Source of the DNA: Psychrobacter sp. UBA3962
GTDB lineage: Bacteria > Pseudomonadota > Gammaproteobacteria > Pseudomonadales > Moraxellaceae
Assembly: GCF_002385225.1 (NCBI RefSeq)
Contig: NZ_DGDC01000011.1
Span: forward strand, 1-50,782
Direction: 5' to 3'
Length of the DNA stretch: 50,782 nt
Both the position numbers and the translations under genes were made by a program. Below, one piece after another: positions 36,631 through 44,373 of this stretch (within the stretch, counting starts at the first letter, position 1; each line of letters starts with the position of its first letter). The notes below the pieces were generated by a model. The model saw only the letters and a program-made list of their open reading frames with translations. It was not told where the DNA came from and ran no database searches.

Positions 36631-38148
36631 ATGACACAGACTACTGAAAATCGTCCTGTTCGTACCCGTATTGCCCCTTCTCCAACGGGCTTTCCACACG
36701 TGGGTACTGCCTATATCGCTCTATTCAACTTAGCCTTTGCTAAAGCCAACGGCGGTGAATTTATCTTGCGTATCGAAGACACTGACCAGAGCCGCTCTAC
36801 TGAACAGTCTGAAAAAATGATTTTGGATGCCCTGCGCTGGGTCGGTCTTGATTGGGCAGAAGGTCCTGATGTGGGCGGTCCACATGCCCCTTACCGTCAA
36901 AGTGAGCGTAGCGACATTTATAAAAAGCACGCCCAAGAATTATTGGACAAAGGCCATGCATTCCGCTGTTTCGCTACCAGCGAGGAACTGGATGAGATGC
37001 GTAAAGAGCAAATCGCACGTGGCGAGAACCCTCATTATGACGGCCGTTATGCCAATTTATCTCGCGAGGAATCTGACAAATTAGCCGCTGAAGGCAAGCC
37101 TTTCGTTATCCGTATGAAAGTGCCTACCGAAGGCGTGTGTAAGGTTCAAGACATGCTACGCGGTGAGGTCGAGATTCCTTGGGAACAAGTGGACATGCAA
37201 GTGCTGCTAAAAACCGATGGCCTGCCAACCTACCATTTGGCCAACGTGGTGGATGATCACTTAATGCAAATCACTCACGTGATTCGTGGTGAAGAGTGGT
37301 TAAACTCGGCGCCTAAGCATCAGTTATTATACGAATACTTTGGTTGGGAAATGCCAGTACTGTGCCATATGCCGCTGCTGCGTAACCCAGACAAATCGAA
37401 GCTGTCTAAGCGTAAAAACCCAACCTCTATCACCTATTATCGTGATGCCGGCGTGTTGCCTGAAGCGTTATTGAACTATTTAGGGCGTATGGGCTACTCG
37501 ATGCCAAATGAAGAAGAGCAGTTCACACTAGATGAGATGATTGAAAGCTTTGATATCACTCGTGTGTCATTAGGCGGGCCTATCTTCGATATCGAAAAAT
37601 TGCACTGGTTAAACGCTGAGTATTTACGTCAATTATCGCCAGAGCAGCTAAAAGAAAGAATTTTAGCTTGGGCTAATGACTCAGATAAACTGACTGCCAT
37701 TGCAGCGGCCATTCAGCCTCGTATTCATCTATTATCAGACGCGGTAAACTGGGGCGGATTTTATTTCCAAAACTTACCGGATATTAAAGCTGAGGACTTC
37801 GAGCATAAGTCACTAAGCGCTGAGCAAATCGTGGAAATCTTACAAATCGCCACTTGGAAGCTAGAAACACTTCCAGAGTGGACCGAAGACAACATCTTTA
37901 AGACCCTAAAAGGCTTAAGCGCAGCCATGGACATCAAACTGCGTGACATGATGGCCCCCTTCTTTGTGGCTATTGCCGGTAGCACCTCCTCTACGCCTGT
38001 GATGAACTCTATGTACATCATCGGTGCTGATATGACCATGGCTCGCCTGCGTCATGCGGTAGAAGTATTGGGCGGACTGGGTAAGAAGAAGCTGAAGAAA
38101 ATTGAGAAAACCGCTGCCGATATGCCAGACTTTTTGGCTGCTGAATAG
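36631..38148 (+). CDS. gltX: Glutamate--tRNA ligase
   Basis: A class I aminoacyl-tRNA synthetase. The 505 residues carry the HIGH-type motif PSPTGFPHVGT (16-26) and the KMSKS-type motif SKLSKRKNPTS near residue 250. LRIEDTDQSRST and the VIRGEEWLNSAPKH block are also typical. The C-terminal helical anticodon-binding domain fills about 330-505. The ribosome binding site is AGAGAAACC before the ATG. Its terminator abuts the end of the convergent reverse transcriptase gene. Confidence 0.97.
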   Translation: MTQTTENRPVRTRIAPSPTGFPHVGTAYIALFNLAFAKANGGEFILRIEDTDQSRSTEQSEKMILDALRWVGLDWAEGPDVGGPHAPYRQSERSDIYKKHAQELLDKGHAFRCFATSEELDEMRKEQIARGENPHYDGRYANLSREESDKLAAEGKPFVIRMKVPTEGVCKVQDMLRGEVEIPWEQVDMQVLLKTDGLPTYHLANVVDDHLMQITHVIRGEEWLNSAPKHQLLYEYFGWEMPVLCHMPLLRNPDKSKLSKRKNPTSITYYRDAGVLPEALLNYLGRMGYSMPNEEEQFTLDEMIESFDITRVSLGGPIFDIEKLHWLNAEYLRQLSPEQLKERILAWANDSDKLTAIAAAIQPRIHLLSDAVNWGGFYFQNLPDIKAEDFEHKSLSAEQIVEILQIATWKLETLPEWTEDNIFKTLKGLSAAMDIKLRDMMAPFFVAIAGSTSSTPVMNSMYIIGADMTMARLRHAVEVLGGLGKKKLKKIEKTAADMPDFLAAE

Positions 38149-38198
38149 CTAATTAATAGGCATAATAAGCCAAAACTTTAGTTGAGTATGAATAGAAC

Positions 38199-38233
38199 GT
38201 GAGTCTTACCTAGTTAAGGCTCACTTTTTTTTA
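38199..38233 (+). terminator. Terminator after gltX, overlapping the end of the reverse transcriptase gene
   Basis: GTGAGTCTTA (38199-38208) pairs with TAAGGCTCAC (38215-38224), with one G-U pair and a 6-nt loop, and a T tract follows. The stop codon of the minus-strand reverse transcriptase (38221-38223) lies in the stem. Its last lysine codons are the complement of the T tract. Confidence 0.88.
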
Positions 38234-39675
38234 TTTAAATAGTCATTAAATAAATTGTAATGCCCTTTTACCTGTCTTTTGATATTTTTTGACTCATGAA
38301 TCCTAGATGCCCTAAAAGCATAACTTACATAATTTCTTTGACCTATATAAGTAAATCTTGTATGCAATGTACGCATATACATATTAGGGCTATTTAGATT
38401 GTCTTTCTCCTTAAGCCTCCTATAATGTGCCGTACGCATTCTTACTGCTTTTCGTAACTTACGCCTATATCTAGTCTGACCAGTTTCTCTGAGAAAAACC
38501 TGCTTACCATCAAATAATAATCCTAAGTATTGAAGTTTATCTGGATTGTTGAAGCTTCTATTGTTTATATCATGATTTATGAAGCCATCTTTGAACTCAA
38601 CTCTTTGAGTTTTCTTATTATTAATATTAAGTTTAATTTTTTGTATAGCACACTTAATAAAGCTTATAGCCTGCTGTTCTTGTTCTTTATCTATGATGAA
38701 AATCATATCATCGCTATATCTGAAGTACTTACCACCCAGCTGAGCCAAGTAGCTATTTACTTCTTTATCAAACTCAATCATATAAACATTAGAAAGTAGA
38801 CCGCTAATTGGAGAGCCTTGTGGGATGCCTTTACCAGACTTATTGACGTTAATTAGCCTCTTCCCTCTTATTCTATCTCTAAAATCTTTAGAGCTACAGA
38901 GCACCTCATAACGCTTGTGAAGCGTTTTGGAATTGAGCGATAATCCTAACTCTTTATAAAGCTCTTCTTTATCAACAGAAGCAAACCTTGTAAGGGACTT
39001 ATAAACTTTATAATGATCAGGTGGTAATTGAGTATTTTGTAATAAATCACACCAATTTTTCTTTAAAATCTGGTGATCAAAACGATCAAAAAAATTCTCA
39101 ACATCATAGCAAAGCACTATACAGTCTTTTTTAGTACGAATAATATCGAAAACGTCTTTACTGAAGTGAATATTACATTTAGAAACTAACTTACCGTCAA
39201 TAACTCGCTCGACTTTCCTATAGGCTAAAGAACAGTCTTCGAGATTATTATCAACAAGAAATTTCTCATAAGGAGTTTCTAGTAACCTAGAATAATAAGC
39301 ATAAATATCACTATCAAGATGACTGGCGTAGCTTATACCTCTTACTTTTGGGCTGTTTAAAACATATTTATATCCCTCAATATTTGCTTTATTAGTTAAT
39401 GTATAGGATATAAAAGGATAAAGATGATGATGAATAATAAGAGGAGGTTTCGAAAGAGGGTGGAATTTTAATTTATTATTATAATATTTAGCTACCCTTT
39501 TAATTTTATTATCCACTAAGTTATAAAATATAAAGGGATAAAAAGAGTGCTTAACAATGTTAGAAGGGTTTATAACATATTCATATACAAAGGAGGGAGA
39601 GCGTTTTTTATCAAAATGTAAATAGTTACGCTTCTTGTTACGCTCTTCGAAGAATTTTTTATCAACTAAAACCAT
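38221..39675 (-). CDS. Reverse transcriptase of the Unknown-Group / defence (DRT) type, DRT2-like
   Basis: A 484-residue RNA-directed DNA polymerase. Palm motif A is CYDVENFFDRFDH (Asp191), motif B is GIPQGSPISGLLSN (283-296), and the catalytic box is FRYSDDMIF (YSDD at 320-323). A basic thumb region lies around 400-420. The conserved SYASHLDSDIYAYYS (115-129) and CNIHFSKDVFDII (167-179) and the N-terminal YLHFDKK resemble single-gene antiviral RTs of the UG2/DRT2 kind as I remember them; DRT9 or another UG class is not excluded. No maturase, endonuclease or group II intron features are present. Residues 31-70 and 71-110 look like a tandem duplication. GGAG before the ATG lies at the 3' end of a structured upstream RNA. 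The gene is clearly AT-richer than its neighbours, so it was probably acquired. Confidence 0.85.
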   Translation of the reverse strand: MVLVDKKFFEERNKKRNYLHFDKKRSPSFVYEYVINPSNIVKHSFYPFIFYNLVDNKIKRVAKYYNNKLKFHPLSKPPLIIHHHLYPFISYTLTNKANIEGYKYVLNSPKVRGISYASHLDSDIYAYYSRLLETPYEKFLVDNNLEDCSLAYRKVERVIDGKLVSKCNIHFSKDVFDIIRTKKDCIVLCYDVENFFDRFDHQILKKNWCDLLQNTQLPPDHYKVYKSLTRFASVDKEELYKELGLSLNSKTLHKRYEVLCSSKDFRDRIRGKRLINVNKSGKGIPQGSPISGLLSNVYMIEFDKEVNSYLAQLGGKYFRYSDDMIFIIDKEQEQQAISFIKCAIQKIKLNINNKKTQRVEFKDGFINHDINNRSFNNPDKLQYLGLLFDGKQVFLRETGQTRYRRKLRKAVRMRTAHYRRLKEKDNLNSPNMYMRTLHTRFTYIGQRNYVSYAFRASRIHESKNIKRQVKGHYNLFNDYLNKKK

Positions 39676-39822
39676 ATCATCTCCATTGCCAACTGAGGAG
39701 GGTCAGACGACTGCAATCCTTTACTTCTAGTGAAGCGCCCCTCCAAAGTCTACGCCACCCTTTTAGAAACAAAAAAGGTGACCTCCTAATGGTACAGTCC
39801 AACATGTATTAGGAGATGCCGT

Positions 39823-39963
39823 ATGATCAACCTATTAATCAACTTAATAAATATACTGGTTGTATATCTACTCAGCGATTGTGGAACGACACAAATTAGC
39901 ATTCTAACGTTAGAATGGTCATTTGGGTCTACAATCCGAATGTTGACATACTTTTCCACCTAG
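39823..39963 (+). CDS. Cryptic 'neo'-like reading frame antisense to the ncRNA
   Basis: On the plus strand, the strand an RT would make from the ncRNA, AGGAG (39811-39815) stands 7 nt before an ATG. The frame begins MINLLINLINILVVYLLSDC and continues to a TAG at 39961, 46 residues. It is strongly hydrophobic and probably helical. The same frame is open from 39790 to 39960 (171 nt). In DRT2 the toxic repetitive Neo protein is read from tandem cDNA copies, not from the chromosome, so this frame may only be expressed after reverse transcription. It may also be chance. Confidence 0.4.
   Translation: MINLLINLINILVVYLLSDCGTTQISILTLEWSFGSTIRMLTYFST
39943..39948 (+). promoter_or_regulatory. Orphan TTGACA (-35) near the end of the neo-like frame
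   Basis: A perfect -35 hexamer with no -10 at the right distance on the chromosome. TATGAT at 39822-39827 would stand 17 bp after it if the segment were repeated in tandem with a 144-nt period. The reading frame would then be preserved. Confidence 0.4.
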
Positions 39964-39985
39964 GCGAATCCTAGATGCCTCTATT

Positions 39986-40013
39986 ATTCTAATAATCACC
40001 TCTATTAAGTCAA
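39986..40013 (-). promoter_or_regulatory. Promoter of the ncRNA/reverse transcriptase unit
   Basis: On the minus strand TTGACT (40013-40008) and TAGAAT (39991-39986) are separated by 16 nt; each matches consensus at five of six positions. The predicted start is near 39979-39980, just before the first hairpin. Confidence 0.65.
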
Positions 40014-40160
40014 GAGTCTATAGTTAAAATAGATTCAGATGACCTTACTTTTTAAAATTCAGCTTTTTATTTTTTTTCAAAAGAATTAAAGACATAAATA
40101 GTTATATTTATAATAAGTTTATCCCATAAAAATCAAATAACAGTAGATAGTAAAAATATA
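40014..40160. other. AT-rich gap upstream of the RT/ncRNA unit
   Basis: Strongly AT-rich. No coding frame or repeat was recognised. It lies between the RT/ncRNA promoter and an orphan terminator. Confidence 0.5.
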
Positions 40161-40201
40161 AAACGCAAGTTTTGCAAAAGCAAAGCTTGCGTTTTTTTGC
40201 A
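40161..40201. terminator. Strong orphan terminator hairpin
   Basis: A 15-bp arm runs from 40161-40175 to 40180-40194 with a 4-nt loop and one G-U pair, followed by seven T on the plus strand. No plus-strand gene ends here; the nearest ends 2 kb earlier. It resembles the terminator after the PhoX-like gene at 42308-42345. Confidence 0.8.
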
Positions 40202-40410
40202 GTTTTCAATTGTCAGCTTTCAGCATTTACTGTTACCACCCATTATCACAATACTGGCTATCCTTTTACCGTAAAAGGATAGCTATCCAGCTAGCCAAAT
40301 TAACAATGACATATTATTGCAATATTCAATGACTATAGTACCTGTTCTATAACCCACTCTATGTATTACTTACGCCAACCCTAAACATCTATTTATTTAT
40401 AGGTTTAAAA

Positions 40411-42240
40411 ATGACTATTAGCTTATCTCGCCGTGGTTTTTTGAAGACAGGTAGTATCCTTTCAGGAGCTGCATTTTTAGGAGGTTACAGTCCATCAGTA
40501 TTTGCTAACGCAGCTGGTAAATCAAAGTTGCTAAACTTTAAGGCTTTACCAGCAGCCACTACAGACTCTGTACGTATCGCTGAGGGTTACAATGCTGAGG
40601 TGTTAATTTCGTTTGGGGACAAACTTTTCCCAGATGCCCCAAGTTTTAAGGACGACCGTAGCAATAAAGGCGCAGATTATGCCAAGATGTTTGGTGAAAA
40701 CAACGATGGTATGGAGTTTTTTGAAATTAACCGTGCCGGTGGTGTATTAGCGGTCAATAACGAATATCCCAACCAAAATACCCTTTTCCCCCATAAAGAG
40801 GATATGCCAAAGACGGCTGACGAAGTACTAAAAAGCCAAAATGTGGTTGGACTTAGTCTGCTGGGCTTAAAAGCTGATGGGACTAACAAAATGCGCTTTG
40901 ATGTTAATTCGCCATTAAACCGCCGTGTTACCGCCCATACGCCAATGCTGGTGTCTGGCCCTGCCAAGGGACATGACTTACTAAAAACAAAGGCTGACCC
41001 CCATGGCAAGCATGTTCTGGGTACATTTGGTAACTGTTCTAGTGGTAAGACGCCTTGGAATACTTATGTCACCTGCGAAGAAAACTTTGATGACATGTTC
41101 GGGGCTTCAAATGCCGCAGTGATTAATAAAGACATGAAACGCTATGGGGTACAAGCGGAGTCTGGCTATGGCTGGGAGAAGTTTGATGATCGCTTTGACT
41201 TAAGCAAAAATCCTAATGAAATTAACCGCTTTGGCTGGGTTGTCGAAATTGATCCTTTAAACCCAAATAGCACCCCAGTTAAACGTACTGCCCTAGGCCG
41301 CTTCAAACATGAGAACGTAGCACTACAAGTGGCTAAAAATGGCAAAGTAGTTGCTTATATGGGCGATGATGAGCGCGGCGAACGCATCTATAAATTCGTT
41401 AGTAAACGAGCCTATAAAAAAGGGGACATCGCTCATAACAAAGACCTGTTAGATGAAGGTACTTTATATGTTGCTATCTTTGATGGGGGTAAGGAGCCAT
41501 TAAAAGGAACAGGACGCTGGGTCGCCCTAGAGCATGGCAAAAATGGTTTAACCAAAGCCAATGGTTTTGAATCACAGGCTGATATTGCTATTCACACCCG
41601 TCAAGCAGCTGACCTTGTCGGTGGCACCCAGATGGATAGACCTGAGTGGATTGCGGTTAACCCGTTAAATGGCATGGTGTTCTGTACCCTGACTAATAAT
41701 AGCAAACGCGGTGATACCTTTGCGCCTAACGCTGCAAACCCACGCTCAGACAACATTTATGGACATATTATCCGCTGGCGTGAAACTGGGGATGACCATA
41801 CGGCTGAAACCTTCGAATGGGATATGTACGTAATGGCAGGCAATCCTAACGTTTATCCTAAGGGCGACCCTCGCTCTGGTAGTGATAACGTCACTGCTGA
41901 AAACTCTTTTAATAGCCCAGATGGTATTGGCTTTGATTCGAGTGGTCGTATTTGGATTCAAACCGATGGTAAATACAGTAACGACGGTGATTTTGCAGGG
42001 CAAGGACACAACTCAATGCTGTGTGGTGACCCTATTACCGGTGAAATCCGCCGCTTCTTAACCGGTCCAAACTCGTGTGAAATTACCGGTATAGCTTGGG
42101 CCCATAATGAGTGCACTATGTTTGTTAATGTGCAGCATCCAGGCGAGAAAAATGATTCAACTTTCCCACACAAAGGACAAACCCCTCGCTCCTCTGTCAT
42201 TATGATTAGCAAAAAAGATGGTCGTAAAATCGGTGCTTAA
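40411..42240 (+). CDS. phoX: PhoX-family alkaline phosphatase (DUF839), Tat-exported
   Basis: A 609-residue periplasmic protein of the PhoX beta-propeller family, calcium/iron-dependent phosphomonoesterases. The twin-arginine signal is SRRGFLK (residues 6-12), followed by a hydrophobic stretch and an Ala-rich cleavage region (VFANAAG). Typical segments include NCSSGKTPWNTYVTCEENF, YGWVVEIDPLNP-like text (FGWVVEIDP), MGDDERGERIYKFVS, RPEWIAVNPLNGMVFCTLTN and NSFNSPDGIGFDSSGRIWIQ. The ATG lies 20 nt after TTATAGG, with a weak ribosome binding site. Monocistronic. No Pho box was identified with confidence. Confidence 0.92.
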   Translation: MTISLSRRGFLKTGSILSGAAFLGGYSPSVFANAAGKSKLLNFKALPAATTDSVRIAEGYNAEVLISFGDKLFPDAPSFKDDRSNKGADYAKMFGENNDGMEFFEINRAGGVLAVNNEYPNQNTLFPHKEDMPKTADEVLKSQNVVGLSLLGLKADGTNKMRFDVNSPLNRRVTAHTPMLVSGPAKGHDLLKTKADPHGKHVLGTFGNCSSGKTPWNTYVTCEENFDDMFGASNAAVINKDMKRYGVQAESGYGWEKFDDRFDLSKNPNEINRFGWVVEIDPLNPNSTPVKRTALGRFKHENVALQVAKNGKVVAYMGDDERGERIYKFVSKRAYKKGDIAHNKDLLDEGTLYVAIFDGGKEPLKGTGRWVALEHGKNGLTKANGFESQADIAIHTRQAADLVGGTQMDRPEWIAVNPLNGMVFCTLTNNSKRGDTFAPNAANPRSDNIYGHIIRWRETGDDHTAETFEWDMYVMAGNPNVYPKGDPRSGSDNVTAENSFNSPDGIGFDSSGRIWIQTDGKYSNDGDFAGQGHNSMLCGDPITGEIRRFLTGPNSCEITGIAWAHNECTMFVNVQHPGEKNDSTFPHKGQTPRSSVIMISKKDGRKIGA

Positions 42241-42307
42241 ACAGTATTACAATTGCTTTTAAGAGCATAGTATTGCTTTAATAAGCGATAATATTTGAGT
42301 GATCAAT

Positions 42308-42345
42308 AACGCAGTTTTTGCATACGCAGAATCTGCGTTTTTTAT
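42308..42345 (+). terminator. Terminator after phoX
   Basis: ACGCAG (42324-42329) pairs with CTGCGT (42333-42338), T tract following. A second ACGCAG copy at 42309 offers an alternative longer pairing. Confidence 0.82.
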
Positions 42346-42439
42346 GTCATAACTATCAAAAAAATGTAAGTTATTGTAAAATAAACCTTAATAGAACAAT
42401 CTATTATTTTATTAATTGCTTACTTTTGAGACTTAAACT

Positions 42440-42952
42440 ATGAAAGTAATAAAGTATATCTTTGCTTTAGTTATCTCTTTATCTTTTTCTTTAAATAGTT
42501 ATGCAACAACTACTCTTATAACACTTCCTTGGGGCGAAGCATCCGGTGGGTTTGGAACATCTATAATGTATAATTCAGATTACGATTCGAACTTAAAAAT
42601 CTTCGATGCTGTTGTAGCTCACTCTAAAGCAGGAGAGCAAAGACTTTATTTTTCTAGTGCTTATTTGGGTGATAATAATGTGTGCAGCTATGAGACTAGT
42701 TATCCTACAAGTACAACTTTGGTATTTAATGGACAAGCTGTAAAAATGTCACGCTGGTGCAGAAAGTTTGGTGATGCAAATAAGTACTTTTATAGTTATA
42801 CCCCAGAAACAGAACGTGGACATCGCTACGTGGTTAATCTTTTTAGAACATCTGTCTCTCCAGTCTCAGTCAAACTAGATAATGATTTATTATCTCTTCC
42901 AGCTATTGGATTTACTAGAATATGGAACAGTGCCGGCGGTAATGCCATCTAG
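42440..42952 (+). CDS. Secreted orphan hypothetical protein
   Basis: I do not recognise this 170-residue protein. It has a classical Sec signal: MKVIKYIFALVISLSFSLNS followed by YATT, with cleavage likely after YA. The mature part is about 148 residues, aromatic-rich, with two cysteines (NNVCSYETSY and SRWCRKFG) that could form a disulfide. No enzyme motif is seen. It is AT-richer than its neighbours and has its own terminator, in the same accessory stretch as the RT. The upstream sequence is purine-poor, so the ribosome binding site is weak (GAGAC). Confidence 0.8.
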   Translation: MKVIKYIFALVISLSFSLNSYATTTLITLPWGEASGGFGTSIMYNSDYDSNLKIFDAVVAHSKAGEQRLYFSSAYLGDNNVCSYETSYPTSTTLVFNGQAVKMSRWCRKFGDANKYFYSYTPETERGHRYVVNLFRTSVSPVSVKLDNDLLSLPAIGFTRIWNSAGGNAI

Positions 42953-42978
42953 TTATAAGCAGTAGCTTCCCAAACCCC

Positions 42979-43009
42979 AAAAGCTGAGTTACATACTCAG
43001 CTTTTTTAT
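42979..43009 (+). terminator. Terminator after the secreted orphan
   Basis: An 11-bp perfect stem (42979-42989 with 42995-43005) has a 5-nt loop and a T tract. Confidence 0.9.
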
Positions 43010-43233
43010 GCCTATTAAAAAAATAAAGCTTATAGCCTACCCTCTTTTAAATCTTTAGAAATCTTAGCTTACCTACCTATAACAGGCTTACGACAAAACA
43101 TTATATAAAAAAATATAATAATTGTTATTCTAATAATCAGAGACTAAATAATAAGGTAACTAGATACCCACTCCCCTTATAGCAAGAAATCCAATCCACT
43201 TATAATAAGACACCCAAAACCAAGGAGCACATC

Positions 43234-43608
43234 ATGCCCAACGTAACAGATTTTGTAACCACTTTATTCGATGATACCAGCAATCCAAGTAAAATTACTG
43301 TCGGCTTAACCATGGCCGTTAAAGCATTAGAGAAAGGCCATTCAGCAAGCGTTATCTTATTTATAGATGCTGTTAAACTTTCTAAGCCTAATGCGCTAGA
43401 TGAGATAGATATTGGCGCCCCCTTTAAACCTGCTAAAGACTTACTAGAAAAATTTATTGAACAGGGTGGAAATGTACTGGTATGTGGCGCTTGTATGCAG
43501 CATAACGGCATTAAAGAATCAGAGATTGATCCCCGTTTTGAAGTTATAGATGGAGGTGATGTCGTTGATTTAATGATGGGTGCCACAGGCTCGCTACAAC
43601 TGAGCTAA
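43234..43608 (+). CDS. DsrE-family protein
   Basis: A 124-residue protein of the DsrE/DsrF-like fold (rhodanese-unrelated sulfur-transfer or multimerising proteins). It reads LTMAVKALEKGHSASVILFI in the first half. A CxxC-type site lies in VLVCGACMQHNGIKESEI, and LMMGATGSLQLS is at the end. AAGGAG lies 7 nt before the ATG. Function is not established; the cysteine pair fits sulfur or redox chemistry. It converges on the YgjP-like gene through a shared terminator. Confidence 0.82.
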   Translation: MPNVTDFVTTLFDDTSNPSKITVGLTMAVKALEKGHSASVILFIDAVKLSKPNALDEIDIGAPFKPAKDLLEKFIEQGGNVLVCGACMQHNGIKESEIDPRFEVIDGGDVVDLMMGATGSLQLS

Positions 43609-43642
43609 TAGCATACGTAAGTTTCTAAATTAGAAAAATAAG

Positions 43643-43675
43643 AAAAGGGCTGTCAGTTATTGTCAGCCCTTTTTA
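43643..43675. terminator. Shared terminator of the convergent DsrE-like and YgjP-like genes
   Basis: AAAAGGGCTG (43643-43652) pairs with CAGCCCTTTT (43664-43673), with A and T tracts on either side. Confidence 0.85.
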
Positions 43676-43686
43676 CAAAAAATCTT

Positions 43687-44181
43687 TTATCCTTGAGACT
43701 TTTGCAAATCTCGCCACAGCAACCACAACCGCATGTCCAGCTCAACCTGATGATAATCAGGCTGCATGTGACAACACAGCTGATAAAAAGCTTTGTTGTG
43801 CTCGCTTTCTTTAAAATGGGCCAATTCGTGTACCACTATCATTTGCAAAAACTCAAGCGGCGCTTCTTTGAACACACTAGCGACGGTAATACTGTTATGC
43901 GATTTAAGTTTACTGCCCTGCACCCGAGACTGGTGGGTGTGTATGCCGAGAGCCTGCTTTAATACTTTAAGTTTACTGTTATAGCTGACCTGCGATAAGG
44001 TACCCACATTTTTCATGTGTCGGTTTTTTATCTCGGTCACATATTGATACAAGGCTTTATCGCTTTGAATTTGATGTGTCTCTGGGTATTTTTGTTGCAA
44101 ATACAGGCCCAGTTTATCCTGCTCAATAAGGGACTTAACTTGATCTTGGATATGAGCAGGATAATGGGCTATATATTTCAA
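43687..44181 (-). CDS. YgjP-like (M48-related) metallopeptidase domain protein
   Basis: A 164-residue protein with the zinc motif HELAHFKESEHNKAFYQL (HExxH with a downstream His), then CHMQPDYHQVELDMRLWLLW. This matches the YgjP/WLM-type family; substrates are unknown. The first ATG gives the usual start MKYIAHYPAHIQDQV. It is divergent from the pirin gene, with 192 nt between them. Confidence 0.87.
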   Translation of the reverse strand: MKYIAHYPAHIQDQVKSLIEQDKLGLYLQQKYPETHQIQSDKALYQYVTEIKNRHMKNVGTLSQVSYNSKLKVLKQALGIHTHQSRVQGSKLKSHNSITVASVFKEAPLEFLQMIVVHELAHFKESEHNKAFYQLCCHMQPDYHQVELDMRLWLLWRDLQKSQG

Positions 44182-44373
44182 AATGGTATTCCAAATCAGG
44201 ATTCTAAAATAAGCACTGTTTATTTCAGCAGTAAGCTTTTAACAATCGAATATAGGGTTATGATTAATTAATATTCAAAATAGGCAGTTAACAACTATAA
44301 CACATGGTTACGCCTTGATATTGATGGCAGTAGAAACCAAATACAAGATATATCAGACATCAGGAGAAAAATA

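Larger units (their letters stand above)
39676..39979 (-). ncRNA. Putative structured ncRNA upstream of the reverse transcriptase
   Basis: About 300 nt run from a predicted start at 39979-39980 to the RT start. They are dense in perfect hairpins (plus-strand coordinates): CTAGG/CCTAG at 39960-39974; an 18-nt palindrome at 39900-39917; GTGGAA/TTCCAC closing a 5' domain (39954-39959 with 39881-39886); an 11-bp arm at 39846-39872; ATTAGGAG/CTCCTAAT at 39783-39815; CACCTTTT/AAAAGGGTG at 39756-39780; and GGAGGG/CCCTCC at 39697-39744. DRT2 and some other DRT systems carry such an ncRNA next to the RT as its template. Boundaries are estimates. Confidence 0.72.

Noticed and set aside
39756..39815. 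The ATTAGGAG hairpin followed by six T as a terminator of the ncRNA
   Set aside because: The T run starts 6 nt after the stem and itself takes part in the next hairpin, so it is a poor intrinsic terminator. It is kept as ncRNA structure.
39786..39959. A second stop-free frame on the ncRNA sense strand (57 codons from a GTG)
   Set aside because: It lacks a Shine-Dalgarno and an early ATG. It probably results from the same low stop density as the antisense frame, which has both.
38221..39979. Retron or group II intron reading of the RT locus
   Set aside because: No msr/msd inverted-repeat pair with a priming G was found. There is no maturase or endonuclease domain and no intron domain V/VI-like hairpin. 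Motif B is GIPQGSPIS, not the intron-type PQGGVISP.
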